The notes beneath the pieces were generated by a model, which was not told the DNA's origin, made no database searches, and was given only the letters and a program-made list of their open reading frames with translations. 64,000 nt of DNA from Hyphomicrobium_A sp963728165 (GTDB lineage Bacteria > Pseudomonadota > Alphaproteobacteria > Rhizobiales > Hyphomicrobiaceae), in NCBI GenBank assembly GCA_963728165.1, contig CAVSIY010000006.1, positions 434,001 through 498,000 on the forward strand, given 5' to 3'. Below are positions 44,063-52,862 of this stretch, piece by piece. The position numbers and the translations under genes are program-made. Within the stretch, counting starts at the first letter, position 1. Each line of letters begins with the position of its first letter.

Positions 44063-45790
44063 ATGATCCGCTTCCGTCGCCTGTTCGAGCTCACCTCCGA
44101 TGTCGACCGGCGCCGGTTCGGCGAGGCCGCCGAGCTGTTTCGCATCGCGTTCCCTTACGAGGCCGATGCCATCGACCGCATCGCCCACATGCTGCTCAAC
44201 CGGCAGACCATCGGCTTCGATCCCGTCTTCCTCTTGTCCACGGACGCGCGCGACCGCATCACCGGCCTCGCCTTCGTCTACTACTTCTCCGATCTCAACT
44301 ACGGCTATCTGCAGTACATCGCCAGCGACCCGAGAAAGCCGGCGCGCGGCATCGGCGTGGCGCTCTACGAGGCGCTGCGCGAGCTCCTTGCCGCCCGCGG
44401 GGCGCGCGGGCTCTTCCTCGACGTGCCGCCGGCGGAGGCGGCCAAGCTCAAGGACCCTTCGCGTCTCGCCACCAACCGCAAGCGCATGCGCTTCTACGCC
44501 CGCTATGACGTGCGCAAGGTTATGGGCACGCAGTGGGACGTGGAAGCAAACCCGCGCAACGAAGGCTATCTGACGACGCTGCTCTACGACCCCTTGGGGC
44601 GGCGCCCTCACCTGCCGCAGCGCGACGCGCGCCGCGTGGTGCGGCGCATCCTCGTGGAGCAGTATGCGTTCGACCCCGACGATCCATTCGTTGCTCGCAT
44701 CACCCGCTCGTTCGCCGACCAGCCGGTGCGGCTGGAGGCGCTGAGCCCGCAGCCCGAGCGCGCGTCACCAACCAAGGGCAAGTATTTGCGCCCGATCAGC
44801 ATGGTCGTCTCCGAGCGCCACACAATCCATCACCTGCGCGAGAAGGGCTACGTCGAGCGCCCCGTGCGCGTGACCGCCATCCTCAAGGGGCTCGAGGGGC
44901 TCCCGATTGAGCGCGTCCCCACACGGCATTTCGGCGAGGAGAATTTGACCGCGGTGCACACGCCGGCGCTCGTCAACTATCTGAAAGCCATGAGCCAGCG
45001 CCTCGATGCCAAGGCGCTGATCTACCCGGAGGTGTTCCCGATCCGCCGGCCCGACCGCGTGCCCCGCGCGCTCGAGGACCGCGCCGGCTATTTCTGCGCC
45101 GATACGTTCACGCCGCTGACCCAGAACAGCTTCATCGCCGCGCGCGATGCGGCCAACGTGGCGCTGACCGCGGCGACGCTTCTCATCAAAGGCGAGCGCT
45201 TCGCCTACGCGCTGTGCCGCCCGCCCGGCCATCATGCCGAGCGGCGCATCTATGGCGGCTTCTGCTTCTTCAACAATTCGGCCATCGCCGCCCAGTACCT
45301 GTCGCGCCACGGCAAGGTGGCGCTGCTCGACATCGACTATCACCACGGCAATGGCGGCCAGGACATCTTCTATTCCCGCGCCGACGTGCTGACCGTTTCG
45401 ATCCACGGCCACCCGAGCCACGCCTATCCGAACTTCTCGGGCTACTCCGACGAGCGCGGCGAAGGCCCGGGGCTGGGGTTCAATCAGAACTATCCGCTGG
45501 AGCCGCCCGTCGACGACGAGCGCTATCTGGGCATCCTGGAGCGGGCGCTCACAAACGTGCGCGTCTTCGGCCCGCGCTATCTCGTGCTCTCCATCGGCTT
45601 CGACATCATGCGCGGCGATCCGACCGGCTCTTTCGCCCTGACGGCGCAAGGCATGCAGCGGATCGGCCGCCGCATCGGGCGCATGGGACTGCAGACGCTC
45701 ATCGTGCAGGAGGGCGGCTACGCGATCGGCAATCTGCGCGCCGGCGCGCACGCCTTCTTCACCGGCGTGGAGAGCGCCTGGCTCGGCTAG
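44063..45790 (+). CDS. GNAT acetyltransferase fused to histone-deacetylase-type amidohydrolase
   Basis: A 575-residue fusion. Residues 1 to about 160 are a GNAT N-acetyltransferase domain (GLAFVYYFSDLNYGYLQYI, then ARGIGVALYEALRELL as the acetyl-CoA loop). After a linker, residues about 250-575 form a zinc-dependent deacetylase of the acetylpolyamine amidohydrolase/HDAC class. It has CRPPGHHAE (His pair), LLDIDYHHGNGGQDIF (metal Asp and His), SIGFDIMRGDPTG (second metal Asp) and EGGYAIGNL (catalytic Tyr). Both active sites look intact, so one chain could add and remove acetyl groups. Candidate substrates are polyamines or lysines. ATG 44063; an FNR/FixK dyad lies about 100 bp upstream. It is the most unusual domain pairing of the window. 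Confidence 0.92.
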   Translation: MIRFRRLFELTSDVDRRRFGEAAELFRIAFPYEADAIDRIAHMLLNRQTIGFDPVFLLSTDARDRITGLAFVYYFSDLNYGYLQYIASDPRKPARGIGVALYEALRELLAARGARGLFLDVPPAEAAKLKDPSRLATNRKRMRFYARYDVRKVMGTQWDVEANPRNEGYLTTLLYDPLGRRPHLPQRDARRVVRRILVEQYAFDPDDPFVARITRSFADQPVRLEALSPQPERASPTKGKYLRPISMVVSERHTIHHLREKGYVERPVRVTAILKGLEGLPIERVPTRHFGEENLTAVHTPALVNYLKAMSQRLDAKALIYPEVFPIRRPDRVPRALEDRAGYFCADTFTPLTQNSFIAARDAANVALTAATLLIKGERFAYALCRPPGHHAERRIYGGFCFFNNSAIAAQYLSRHGKVALLDIDYHHGNGGQDIFYSRADVLTVSIHGHPSHAYPNFSGYSDERGEGPGLGFNQNYPLEPPVDDERYLGILERALTNVRVFGPRYLVLSIGFDIMRGDPTGSFALTAQGMQRIGRRIGRMGLQTLIVQEGGYAIGNLRAGAHAFFTGVESAWLG

Positions 45791-45818
45791 GGTTCTTGGC
45801 AGGGCATAACGGTCGCGC

Positions 45819-46118
45819 TCATGCGCCGCCGTCGGGCGAGGGGCTGAGCGGCGCCGGCGGATGCCCGGGCGGACCGTGCAAATAGGTCATCGACGCATAG
45901 GCGCCGAGCCACGATCCGATGGCGGCGAAGATCACGTAGACCCAGTTGTTGGTGTAGCTGATCACCGCGAAGGACGAGAGCAGGTACCAGACGCTGCTCC
46001 ACGTCGCCGCCGACATCCTGCGGCGCGCGATGACGGCGGACGTGAACAGCACGTAGACGGCGTCCGTCGCCGCGGTGGCGACGACGACGCCTGCTGCAAT
46101 CCAAAGATCAATGCCCAT
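45819..46118 (-). CDS. Small membrane protein of unknown function (99 aa)
   Basis: Three hydrophobic segments (LWIAAGVVVATAATDAVYVLF, VWYLLSSFAVISYTNNWVYV, VIFAAIGSWLGAYASMTYL) and a Pro-rich tail. ATG 46118; the frame extends to 46130 without features. No family recognised. It is convergent with the GNAT-deacetylase gene with a 28-bp gap and lies downstream of the dCTP deaminase gene by 65 bp on the same strand, possibly co-transcribed. Confidence 0.65.
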   Translation of the reverse strand: MGIDLWIAAGVVVATAATDAVYVLFTSAVIARRRMSAATWSSVWYLLSSFAVISYTNNWVYVIFAAIGSWLGAYASMTYLHGPPGHPPAPLSPSPDGGA

Positions 46119-46183
46119 GGGCGGCCTCATGCGAATGGCGGTCGCACGAGGGTAGGCGCGCGACCCTTAACGAAGCCCGCAAC

Positions 46184-47251
46184 TCACTTGAAGTGCTTCG
46201 AGAGCTTGAGGCCCTGCGCCTGATAGTGGGAGGCGAGGTCGCGGCCATAGACGAGCTTCGGTGTCTCGGTGAGCTGCTCGTAGACGAGGCGGCCGATGGT
46301 CTGGCCGTCCTCGAGGATGAACGGCACCTTGTGCGAGCGCACCTCGAGCACGGCCTTCGCACCCTCCCCGCCCGCTGCAGCATGCCCGAAGCCCGGATCG
46401 AAGAAGCCGGCATAATGCACGCGGAACTCGCCGACGAGGGGATTGAACGGCACCATCTCGGCGGCCTGCGTCGGCGGCACGTGCACGGCCTCCTTCGAGG
46501 CGAGGATGTAGAACTGGTCCGGGTCGAGGATCAGCCGCTTCTTCTCGCGCACATGGATCGGCTCCCAGTAGTCGAACACGGGGCAGCAGCCGACCATGTC
46601 CACGTCGACGAGCCCGGTGTGGCGCTTGGCGCGGTAGCCCACGAGGCCTGACGCGTCCCCGATGAGGTCGACGGACAGCGGCACCTCGTCTACGATCTCC
46701 GCCTCGGCGCCGCCGCCCGCGCGGAAGCGGATCTGCGACAGGCGCGAGCCCTTGCGCACGACGACCGGAAACGTCTGCGGACAAATCTCGGCAAAGAGCG
46801 AGCCTGCATAACCCGCCGGGATCTGATCGAAGGCCGACACGCCGTCGGCGATTACGCGCGTAAACACATCGAGCCGGCCGGTCGAGCTCTTCGGGTTGGT
46901 GGCCGCCGACAGGTCGTCGGGGAGCGCGAGGCTTTCGAGCAGCGGCGCCACGTAGACGCAGCCGGTCTCCAGCACCGCTCCCTGCGACAGGCTGATCGCG
47001 TGCAATTGCAGATCGTCGAGCTTGGCTGAGACCATCTCGCCACGGCCCGGCAGGAAGCTCGCGCGCACGCGATAGGCGACGGTGCCGAGGCGCAGGTCGA
47101 GGCTTGCGGGCTGCAGTTGCGTCTCGATGAGCGGCTCGGTGAGCTTAACCTGGCCGGCATCGATCAGCCCCTCGATCGCCTGCGAGGGCAGGATGCCGGC
47201 GCGTGCCCGCCTTAAGGGCGCCTTCGCGGTCTTCACCTGAGGCTTGGTCAT
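46184..47251 (-). CDS. dcd: 2'-deoxycytidine 5'-triphosphate deaminase, two-domain form
   Basis: A 355-residue protein of the long Dcd family found in alphaproteobacteria, which turns dCTP into dUTP for thymidylate synthesis. Both halves are dUTPase-like: LQPASLDLRLGTVAYRV and ATNPKSSTGRLDVFTRV in the first, RKGSRLSQIRFR at the junction, and VPFNPLVGEFRVHYAGFFDPGFGHA in the second (the PGFxG motif of Dcd). ATG 47251 with GAGG upstream; the frame is open to 47512 across the metZ riboswitch region. It is divergent from metZ. Confidence 0.88.
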   Translation of the reverse strand: MTKPQVKTAKAPLRRARAGILPSQAIEGLIDAGQVKLTEPLIETQLQPASLDLRLGTVAYRVRASFLPGRGEMVSAKLDDLQLHAISLSQGAVLETGCVYVAPLLESLALPDDLSAATNPKSSTGRLDVFTRVIADGVSAFDQIPAGYAGSLFAEICPQTFPVVVRKGSRLSQIRFRAGGGAEAEIVDEVPLSVDLIGDASGLVGYRAKRHTGLVDVDMVGCCPVFDYWEPIHVREKKRLILDPDQFYILASKEAVHVPPTQAAEMVPFNPLVGEFRVHYAGFFDPGFGHAAAGGEGAKAVLEVRSHKVPFILEDGQTIGRLVYEQLTETPKLVYGRDLASHYQAQGLKLSKHFK

Positions 47252-47360
47252 CGGCCTCGCATCCTCGCAGATCATCGGCCCGCGGCCGAGTGCATTTTGC
47301 CGCTCTAGAGCAACGAGCCCTTGACGCCAAGCGCCATCGGGGAGTAATCCCCGCAACACC

Positions 47361-47415
47361 TCGTGGTCATTTGGCCGGCCGGCTTGCAGCCACGTTAAAC
47401 AACTCGCTAAAAGGG
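47361..47415 (+). promoter_or_regulatory. SAM-II riboswitch before metZ
   Basis: The stretch contains the alphaproteobacterial SAM-II (metA-motif) landmarks in order: CGTGGTCATTTG, GGCCGGCCGGCTTGCAGCCACG (pairing CGTGG with CCACG), GTTAAACAA and TCGCTAAAAGGG. The H-type pseudoknot can form between the CGTGG loop region and the 3' GCTAAA side. It ends about 95 bp before the metZ start, the usual position. SAM binding should lower metZ expression. Confidence 0.9.
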
Positions 47416-47510
47416 CCGTGCGCACCCCGGTTTTACCCGGCGCCGGCACCATTAGCGGCGCCGCGGCAGGCCGGGATTTTTGTTGGGCGGAAGGCCCACT
47501 AGGAGTGCGC

Positions 47511-48722
47511 ATGTCGAAGACCGACGATCAGGTCACAGACCCCCACTGGGCGCCCGAGACCCTTCTCGTTCACGGCGGCGCGCTGCGCTCCCAATTCGGC
47601 GAGACCTCCGAAGCGCTGTTTCTGACGCAGGGCTTCGTCTACTCCAGCGCCGAGCAGGCCGAGGCCCGCTTCAAGAACGAGGACCCGGGCTACCAGTACA
47701 GCCGCTTCGGCAACCCCACCGTTGCCATGTTCGAGGAGCGCATCCGCCTGCTCGAAGGGGCCGACGAGGCGCGCGCCACCGCGACCGGCATGGCCGCCGT
47801 CAACGCCGCCCTGCTCTCCTACCTCAAGGCCGGCGATCATATCGTCTCCGCGCGCGCGCTGTTCGGCGCCTGCCGCTACATCGTCGAGACGCTGTGCCCG
47901 CGCTTCGGCATCGCGTCGACGCTCGTCGATGGCCGCGACCTCGAAGCCTGGCGCGCAGCCGTGCGGCCCACCACGAAAATGTTCTTCTTCGAGACGCCGT
48001 CCAATCCCACGCTCGAGCTGATCGACATCGCAGCCGTCTCCAGAATCGCGAAGGCGGCGGGCGCGCTCGTCGTCGTCGACAACGTGTTCGCCACGCCGAT
48101 CCTACAGCGTCCGCTCCAACACGGCGCCGACGTGGTCGTCTATTCCGCGACCAAGCACGTCGACGGCCAGGGCCGCTGCCTCGGCGGCGCCGTACTCGGC
48201 TCAACCGATTACGTGACCAACCACCTGCAGGAGTACCTGCGCCAGACCGGGCCGACGATGAGCCCGTTCAACGCCTGGGTCATGCTCAAGGGCCTGGAGA
48301 CGATGCCGGTGCGTGTGCGCGCCCAAACAGCTACCGCAGCGCGCATCGCCGATCACCTCGCAGGCAAGGAGGGCGTCGGCCGGGTGCTCTACTGCGGTCG
48401 CGCCGACCATCCCCAGGCCGAGATCGCGCGCCGCCAGATGGCGGGCGGCGGCCAGATGATTGCCTTCGAGGTCGAAGGCGGCAAGGCCGGCGCCTTCCGC
48501 CTCCAGAACGCGCTCCGCCTCATCAAGATCTCCAACAACCTGGGCGACGCCAAGAGCCTCATCACCCATCCCGCGACCACGACGCATTCCAAGATCGGGC
48601 CTGAGGCCCGGGCCGAGCTCGGCATCAGCGACGGGATGCTGCGGCTGTCGGTGGGGCTTGAGGCGTTCGAGGATCTCGCCGCCGACCTAGATGGCGGCCT
48701 GGCGGCCGTCCGCCGCGGTTGA
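47511..48722 (+). CDS. metZ: O-succinylhomoserine sulfhydrylase
   Basis: A Cys/Met-metabolism PLP enzyme of 403 residues that forms homocysteine from O-succinylhomoserine and sulfide. Its motifs include YQYSRFGNPTVAMFEERI, FFFETPSNPTLELID, VVDNVFATPILQRP, and the PLP lysine in VVYSATKHVDGQGRCLGG. The C-terminal SLITHPATTTHSKIGPEAR is typical of MetZ. ATG 47511 with AGGAG nine bases upstream; the frame is open to 47418. It is controlled by the SAM-II riboswitch upstream and followed by apaG. Confidence 0.95.
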   Translation: MSKTDDQVTDPHWAPETLLVHGGALRSQFGETSEALFLTQGFVYSSAEQAEARFKNEDPGYQYSRFGNPTVAMFEERIRLLEGADEARATATGMAAVNAALLSYLKAGDHIVSARALFGACRYIVETLCPRFGIASTLVDGRDLEAWRAAVRPTTKMFFFETPSNPTLELIDIAAVSRIAKAAGALVVVDNVFATPILQRPLQHGADVVVYSATKHVDGQGRCLGGAVLGSTDYVTNHLQEYLRQTGPTMSPFNAWVMLKGLETMPVRVRAQTATAARIADHLAGKEGVGRVLYCGRADHPQAEIARRQMAGGGQMIAFEVEGGKAGAFRLQNALRLIKISNNLGDAKSLITHPATTTHSKIGPEARAELGISDGMLRLSVGLEAFEDLAADLDGGLAAVRRG

Positions 48723-48808
48723 GGGACGCTATCGAGATTGACCGCGGGCCCAAGCCGCATAGAATCAGCATCCCGCCCGACGTCGACCCGCGAGGAGAGC
48801 TTGCCGGC

Positions 48809-49201
48809 ATGTATGAGACAGTGACCCGCGGCATTCGCATCCGCGTGACCCCGCAGTATTTGGAGGAGCAGTCGACGCCCGAGGAAAGCGAGTTCTTCTG
48901 GGCCTACACGGTCGACATCGCCAACGAGAGCGAGGAGATGGTGCAGCTGCGCTCGCGCGTGTGGCGCATCACCGATGGGCAGGGCCGCACCGAGGAGGTG
49001 CGCGGGCCCGGCGTCGTCGGCGAGACGCCCGTGATCCAGCCCGGCAACTCGTTCAGCTACACGTCCGGCTGCCCCTTGCGCACGCCTTCAGGGATCATGG
49101 TCGGCAGCTACCAGATGGTCGATGCCAAGGGCCAGCTCTTCGACGTCGAGATCCCGGCCTTCTCGCTCGACAGCCCCTTTGCGGTGCGGAGCGTGAACTA
49201 G
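48809..49201 (+). CDS. apaG: ApaG protein
   Basis: A 130-residue ApaG (DUF525) immunoglobulin-like protein, sometimes called CorD, linked to Co2+/Mg2+ or Ap4A metabolism but without an assigned reaction. Motifs are IRVTPQYLEEQSTPEE, FWAYTVDIANESEE, VRGPGVVGETPVIQPG and SGCPLRTPSGIMVGSYQM. ATG 48809 has GAGGAG about ten bases upstream and matches the family N-terminus; the longer frame to 48719 overlaps metZ. It is read with metZ, as in many relatives. Confidence 0.95.
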   Translation: MYETVTRGIRIRVTPQYLEEQSTPEESEFFWAYTVDIANESEEMVQLRSRVWRITDGQGRTEEVRGPGVVGETPVIQPGNSFSYTSGCPLRTPSGIMVGSYQMVDAKGQLFDVEIPAFSLDSPFAVRSVN

Positions 49202-49250
49202 TGGTTCGTGAACGAGTGCTTTACACCGGGCGTGCTACACACGTCAGTTG

Positions 49251-50426
49251 ATGAAGGGTCCCAATTACTCAGCGACCGAGCTCCTCGCCCGGCTCGTGCA
49301 CTTCGACACGACGAGCCACAGGTCGAACCTGCCGCTCGTGCGGTTCGTCGAGGACTATCTCGCCCAGCACGGCATCGCGAGCCAGCTGGTGCCGAGCGCC
49401 GACGGCGCCAAGGCGAGCCTTTATGCGACCATCGGGCCCGCGGCCGTACCGGGCATCGCCCTTTCCGGTCATACCGACGTCGTCCCGGTCGAAGGCCAGA
49501 GCTGGTCGAGCGATCCTTTCGTGCTCGCCGAGCGCGACGGACGGCTCTATGGGCGCGGCACCGCGGACATGAAAGGCTTTCTCGCCTGCGTGCTCGCCGC
49601 CGTCCCCGATCTGTTGCGCCGCCAGCTCGCAGTGCCCGTCCATCTCGCATTCTCCTACGACGAGGAGATCGGCTGCCTCGGCGTGCGCCCCCTCATTGCC
49701 GAGCTCGGGCGCCGCTTCGTGCGCCCGCGCCTCGTCATCGTCGGCGAGCCGACCTCGATGAGCGTGGTCGACTCCCACAAGGGGCCGGTGCGCTGGCACG
49801 TGGAGGTCAAGGGCCGCGCCGCCCATTCGAGCATGGCGCCACTGGGCGTCAACGCCATCAGCGTCGCCGGCAGGCTGATCGCCGAGCTCGCCCGCATCGA
49901 GGACGAGCTCAAGGTAGCGCCGCGCGACACGCGCTTCGATCCACCCTACGCCACCCTGCAAATCACCCTCATCGACGGCGGCACCGCCACCAACATCGTG
50001 CCGGTGTCCTGCCGCATGGACTTCGACGTGCGCGCGCTGCCAGGCGTCGACATCGCCGCGATCGACCGGCGCATCCGCACTTTCGCGGATGAAGAGTGCC
50101 TCCCGCAAATGCGCCGCGTTGCGCCGGAGGCCGGCGTCGACATCGCCATCACCAACGAGGTGCCGCCGTTTGCCGCCGGCACCGCCTCGGAGGCGGTAGC
50201 GCTTGCCTTGCATCTCACCGGCCACAACGAGACGCACGCGGTCTCCTATGCGACCGAGGCAGGCCTCTTTCAGGCGGCCGGCTCGCCTGCCGTCGTCGTC
50301 GGCCCCGGCGACATCGCACAGGCGCACGCAGCCGACGAGTGGATCGCCAAGGACCAGCTCGAGACGTGCATGGGCTTCCTCGCCCGCCTCGGCGACTGGG
50401 CCGAACGTGGTAAGTTGATCCGTTAG
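49251..50426 (+). CDS. argE: Acetylornithine deacetylase
   Basis: An M20-family deacylase of 391 residues that releases ornithine from N-acetylornithine. Motifs are LSGHTDVVPVEGQSW, LYGRGTADMKGFLA, FSYDEEIGCLG (catalytic Glu pair), VGEPTSMSVVDSHKG and VSYATEAGLFQAAG, the last marking ArgE rather than DapE. ATG 49251; the frame also contains TTG 49248. It follows apaG by 49 bp. It belongs to the arginine pathway with argH, argF and argD in this window. Confidence 0.93.
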   Translation: MKGPNYSATELLARLVHFDTTSHRSNLPLVRFVEDYLAQHGIASQLVPSADGAKASLYATIGPAAVPGIALSGHTDVVPVEGQSWSSDPFVLAERDGRLYGRGTADMKGFLACVLAAVPDLLRRQLAVPVHLAFSYDEEIGCLGVRPLIAELGRRFVRPRLVIVGEPTSMSVVDSHKGPVRWHVEVKGRAAHSSMAPLGVNAISVAGRLIAELARIEDELKVAPRDTRFDPPYATLQITLIDGGTATNIVPVSCRMDFDVRALPGVDIAAIDRRIRTFADEECLPQMRRVAPEAGVDIAITNEVPPFAAGTASEAVALALHLTGHNETHAVSYATEAGLFQAAGSPAVVVGPGDIAQAHAADEWIAKDQLETCMGFLARLGDWAERGKLIR

Positions 50427-50488
50427 CGGAACCTTTCCGCCCTATCGGCACTTTTCAGCACGTCTGCAGTTCATAATGGAGGTCAGCA

Positions 50489-50878
50489 ATGACCCGCCAC
50501 ATCCTGCGCTTCCTCACTCCGGCCTTCGCATGCCTCGCCCTCATCGCGGGCGCCCGGGCCGAGACGGAAACGAGCGGCGGGCAAGTCGCCTTCAACAATG
50601 CCTGCCGCACCTGTCATTCGATGCGCGAGGGCGACCATCGGCTCGGCCCCAGCCTCTACGGCGTCGTCGGCAGGAAGGCCGGCTCGGTCGAAGGCTACGC
50701 GTTCTCATCGGCGATGAAGAGCTCCGGCATCGTGTGGGACGAGGCCACGCTCGATCAGTTTATCACCAACCCCGACAAGGTCGTGCTCGGGAACGCCATG
50801 AAGCCGTTCGGCGGCATCGCCGACCCCAAGCAGCGCGGCGAGATCATCGCCTACCTCAAGTCGATCAGCGGCAAGTGA
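50489..50878 (+). CDS. Class I c-type cytochrome
   Basis: A periplasmic monohaem cytochrome of 129 residues: signal peptide (FLTPAFACLALIAGARA), haem-binding CRTCH at about residue 39, the post-haem Gly-Pro-Ser (RLGPSLYGVVGR), and the axial Met candidate in GNAMKPFGGI (family pattern TKM-x-F). It should accept electrons from a quinol or methanol/other dehydrogenase. ATG 50489 follows GGAGG at seven bases. It stands alone; convergent hslO begins 6 bp after its stop. Confidence 0.92.
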   Translation: MTRHILRFLTPAFACLALIAGARAETETSGGQVAFNNACRTCHSMREGDHRLGPSLYGVVGRKAGSVEGYAFSSAMKSSGIVWDEATLDQFITNPDKVVLGNAMKPFGGIADPKQRGEIIAYLKSISGK

Positions 50879-50884
50879 CGAGCG

Positions 50885-51868
50885 CTAGCCGAGCTCGCCC
50901 GGCGCGAAGCGATAGGTCTTCGAGCAGAACTCGCAGGTGACGCTGATGCCGCCGTCGGGCTCGTGCATGTCGGCTAAGTCGGCGGCGCCGAAGCTCTTCA
51001 GGAACGCTGCAACGCGCTCGCGCGAGCAGCGGCAGTAGGCCTCGATCGGCGTCACCGGCAGCGCGCGCACGCCTTCCTCGTGGAAGAGACGGTAGAGCAG
51101 CCGCTCGGGCGCGAGCATCGGATCGAGAAGCTCATGATCCTCCACCGTCTCCGCGAGGAGGCGGGTGCGCTCCCAGTCGTCGTCGTCCTCGCCCAACAAG
51201 CCGATATCGTCGTCGCCCGGTTCCGAGGCGTTCGGTTTGCCGCCGTCGACCGCGAGGTTCTGCAGCATCAGGCCGCCTGCGCGCCAGTGCCACGCGCCGG
51301 GGGCGCCGCCGGTGCCGGCCTGATAATGGCGCGCCAGAGCGAGACGGATGAAGGTGGGGAGCTGCTCGGATTGCTGGAAATAGGTGAGCGCCGCCTCGGC
51401 CAGGCTGCCGCCCTCCAGCGCCACGATGCCCTGATAGCGCTCCATGTCCTCGCCGGGATCGATGGTGATGGCGAGATGCCCGTGGCCGAGCAGCGCGCCC
51501 TCGGCCATGCCGCCGTTGCTGCTGCTCTTGGCAAAGCGTGCCTTGTCGCAGCGTACGTAGCCGCGCACCCGCCCGGGGGCCTCGAAGTTGACCACGAGGA
51601 AGTCGAGAATGCCATCGGTCTTGGTCTGAACGATGAGCTTGCCGTCGAATTTCAATGCCGTGCCGAGGAGGGCCGTGAGCGCCACCGCCTCGCCCAGCGT
51701 CTCGGCGACGGGATCGGGCACGTCGTGATGCGACAGGATCGTGTCGACCGACGCACCGAGGCGCACGAGCCGGCCGATGACGCCGGAGCGCGCGGTGCGA
51801 AACGGCAGCACGATGTCGTCGCCCGACGTTTGTCCAAGGCGCGAGCCGGGGGAAGCGTCTTCAACCAT
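50885..51868 (-). CDS. hslO: Redox-activated chaperone Hsp33
   Basis: A 327-residue holdase chaperone that becomes active when its zinc-bound cysteines are oxidised. The four ligands are visible as CRC near residue 270 and CEFC near the C-terminus. The N-terminal half has the Hsp33 signature (LSHHDVPDPVAETLGEAVALTALLG, FDGKLIVQTKTDGILDFLVVNFE). ATG 51868 with GAGGAGCAGGG upstream. It follows argF by 13 bp, the argD-argF-hslO order conserved in Rhizobiales. An acidic insert (GLLGEDDDDWE) makes it slightly longer than the E. coli protein. Confidence 0.94.
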   Translation of the reverse strand: MVEDASPGSRLGQTSGDDIVLPFRTARSGVIGRLVRLGASVDTILSHHDVPDPVAETLGEAVALTALLGTALKFDGKLIVQTKTDGILDFLVVNFEAPGRVRGYVRCDKARFAKSSSNGGMAEGALLGHGHLAITIDPGEDMERYQGIVALEGGSLAEAALTYFQQSEQLPTFIRLALARHYQAGTGGAPGAWHWRAGGLMLQNLAVDGGKPNASEPGDDDIGLLGEDDDDWERTRLLAETVEDHELLDPMLAPERLLYRLFHEEGVRALPVTPIEAYCRCSRERVAAFLKSFGAADLADMHEPDGGISVTCEFCSKTYRFAPGELG

Positions 51869-51881
51869 TTGCCCTGCTCCT

Positions 51882-52829
51882 CTACCCGGCTCCAAGGCAC
51901 CAGGCGAGAATGGCCTTCTGTGCGTGCAGACGGTTCTCCGCCTCGTCGAAAACCACCGACTGAGGTCCGTCGATGACGTCGGCCGACACCTCGCGCCCGC
52001 GATAGGCCGGCAGGCAGTGCATGAAGATGGCGCCGCGCGCCGCATGCCGCATCAGGGTCGCGTCGACGCCGAAGGGGGCGAGAATCTTCTTGCGATGCGC
52101 ACCGTCGGTGTCCCCCATCGAGACCCAGGTGTCGGTCACCACGCAATCGGCGCCGCGCACCGCCGTCTCGGCGTCGTTGCCAAGCGCGACCACGCCCTTC
52201 TCGCGCTTGACCCAATCGAGAACACCGCCGTCGGGGCCGAGCTCGTCGGGGCAGGCAATCCTCAGCTCGAAGCCGAAACGCGCCGCCGCATGCATCCAGG
52301 AGACGGCGACATTGTTGCAGTCGCCCACCCAGGCGACGGCGCGGCCCTTGATCGGACCCTTGTGCTCCTCAAAGGTCATGATGTCGGCCATGACCTGACA
52401 GGGGTGGCTCTTGTCGGTCAATCCATTGATTACGGGGATCGTCGCGTGGCGTGCCAGCTCGAGCACGGTTGCATGCGCGTTGGCGCGGATCATGATGGCG
52501 TCGACGTAGCGCGAGAGCACGCGCGCGGTATCCGCAATCGACTCGCCGCGCCCCAGCTGCAGATCGGTGTGATTGAGCGACAGCGTCTGGCCGCCGAGCT
52601 GGCGCATGGCCACGTCGAAGGAGATGCGCGTGCGCGTCGACGGCTTTTCGAAGATCATGACGAGGACGTCGCTCTCGACGCCGCGCGGCTTCATCTTGGC
52701 GGGAACGTGCTTGCCTGCCTGCTTCATGGCATGCGCCATGTCGAGGATGTGGCGCAGCGTCTTGCCGTCGAGCCCATCGAGATCGAGAAAATGCCGCGGC
52801 GGCGGAATGGATTTCGTTTTCGGGGCCAT
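51882..52829 (-). CDS. argF: Ornithine carbamoyltransferase
   Basis: A 315-residue enzyme forming citrulline from ornithine and carbamoyl phosphate. The carbamoyl-phosphate site EKPSTRTRISFD, the HPCQVMADIMTF ornithine-binding region and the HCLPAYRGREV motif are all present, and the length is standard. ATG 52829 has GGAG six bases upstream; TTG 52853 would add eight residues. It follows argD by 33 bp and precedes hslO. Confidence 0.96.
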   Translation of the reverse strand: MAPKTKSIPPPRHFLDLDGLDGKTLRHILDMAHAMKQAGKHVPAKMKPRGVESDVLVMIFEKPSTRTRISFDVAMRQLGGQTLSLNHTDLQLGRGESIADTARVLSRYVDAIMIRANAHATVLELARHATIPVINGLTDKSHPCQVMADIMTFEEHKGPIKGRAVAWVGDCNNVAVSWMHAAARFGFELRIACPDELGPDGGVLDWVKREKGVVALGNDAETAVRGADCVVTDTWVSMGDTDGAHRKKILAPFGVDATLMRHAARGAIFMHCLPAYRGREVSADVIDGPQSVVFDEAENRLHAQKAILAWCLGAG

Positions 52830-52862
52830 GGCGCTCCGGCCGGCTAAAGACAAGGATTGAAT

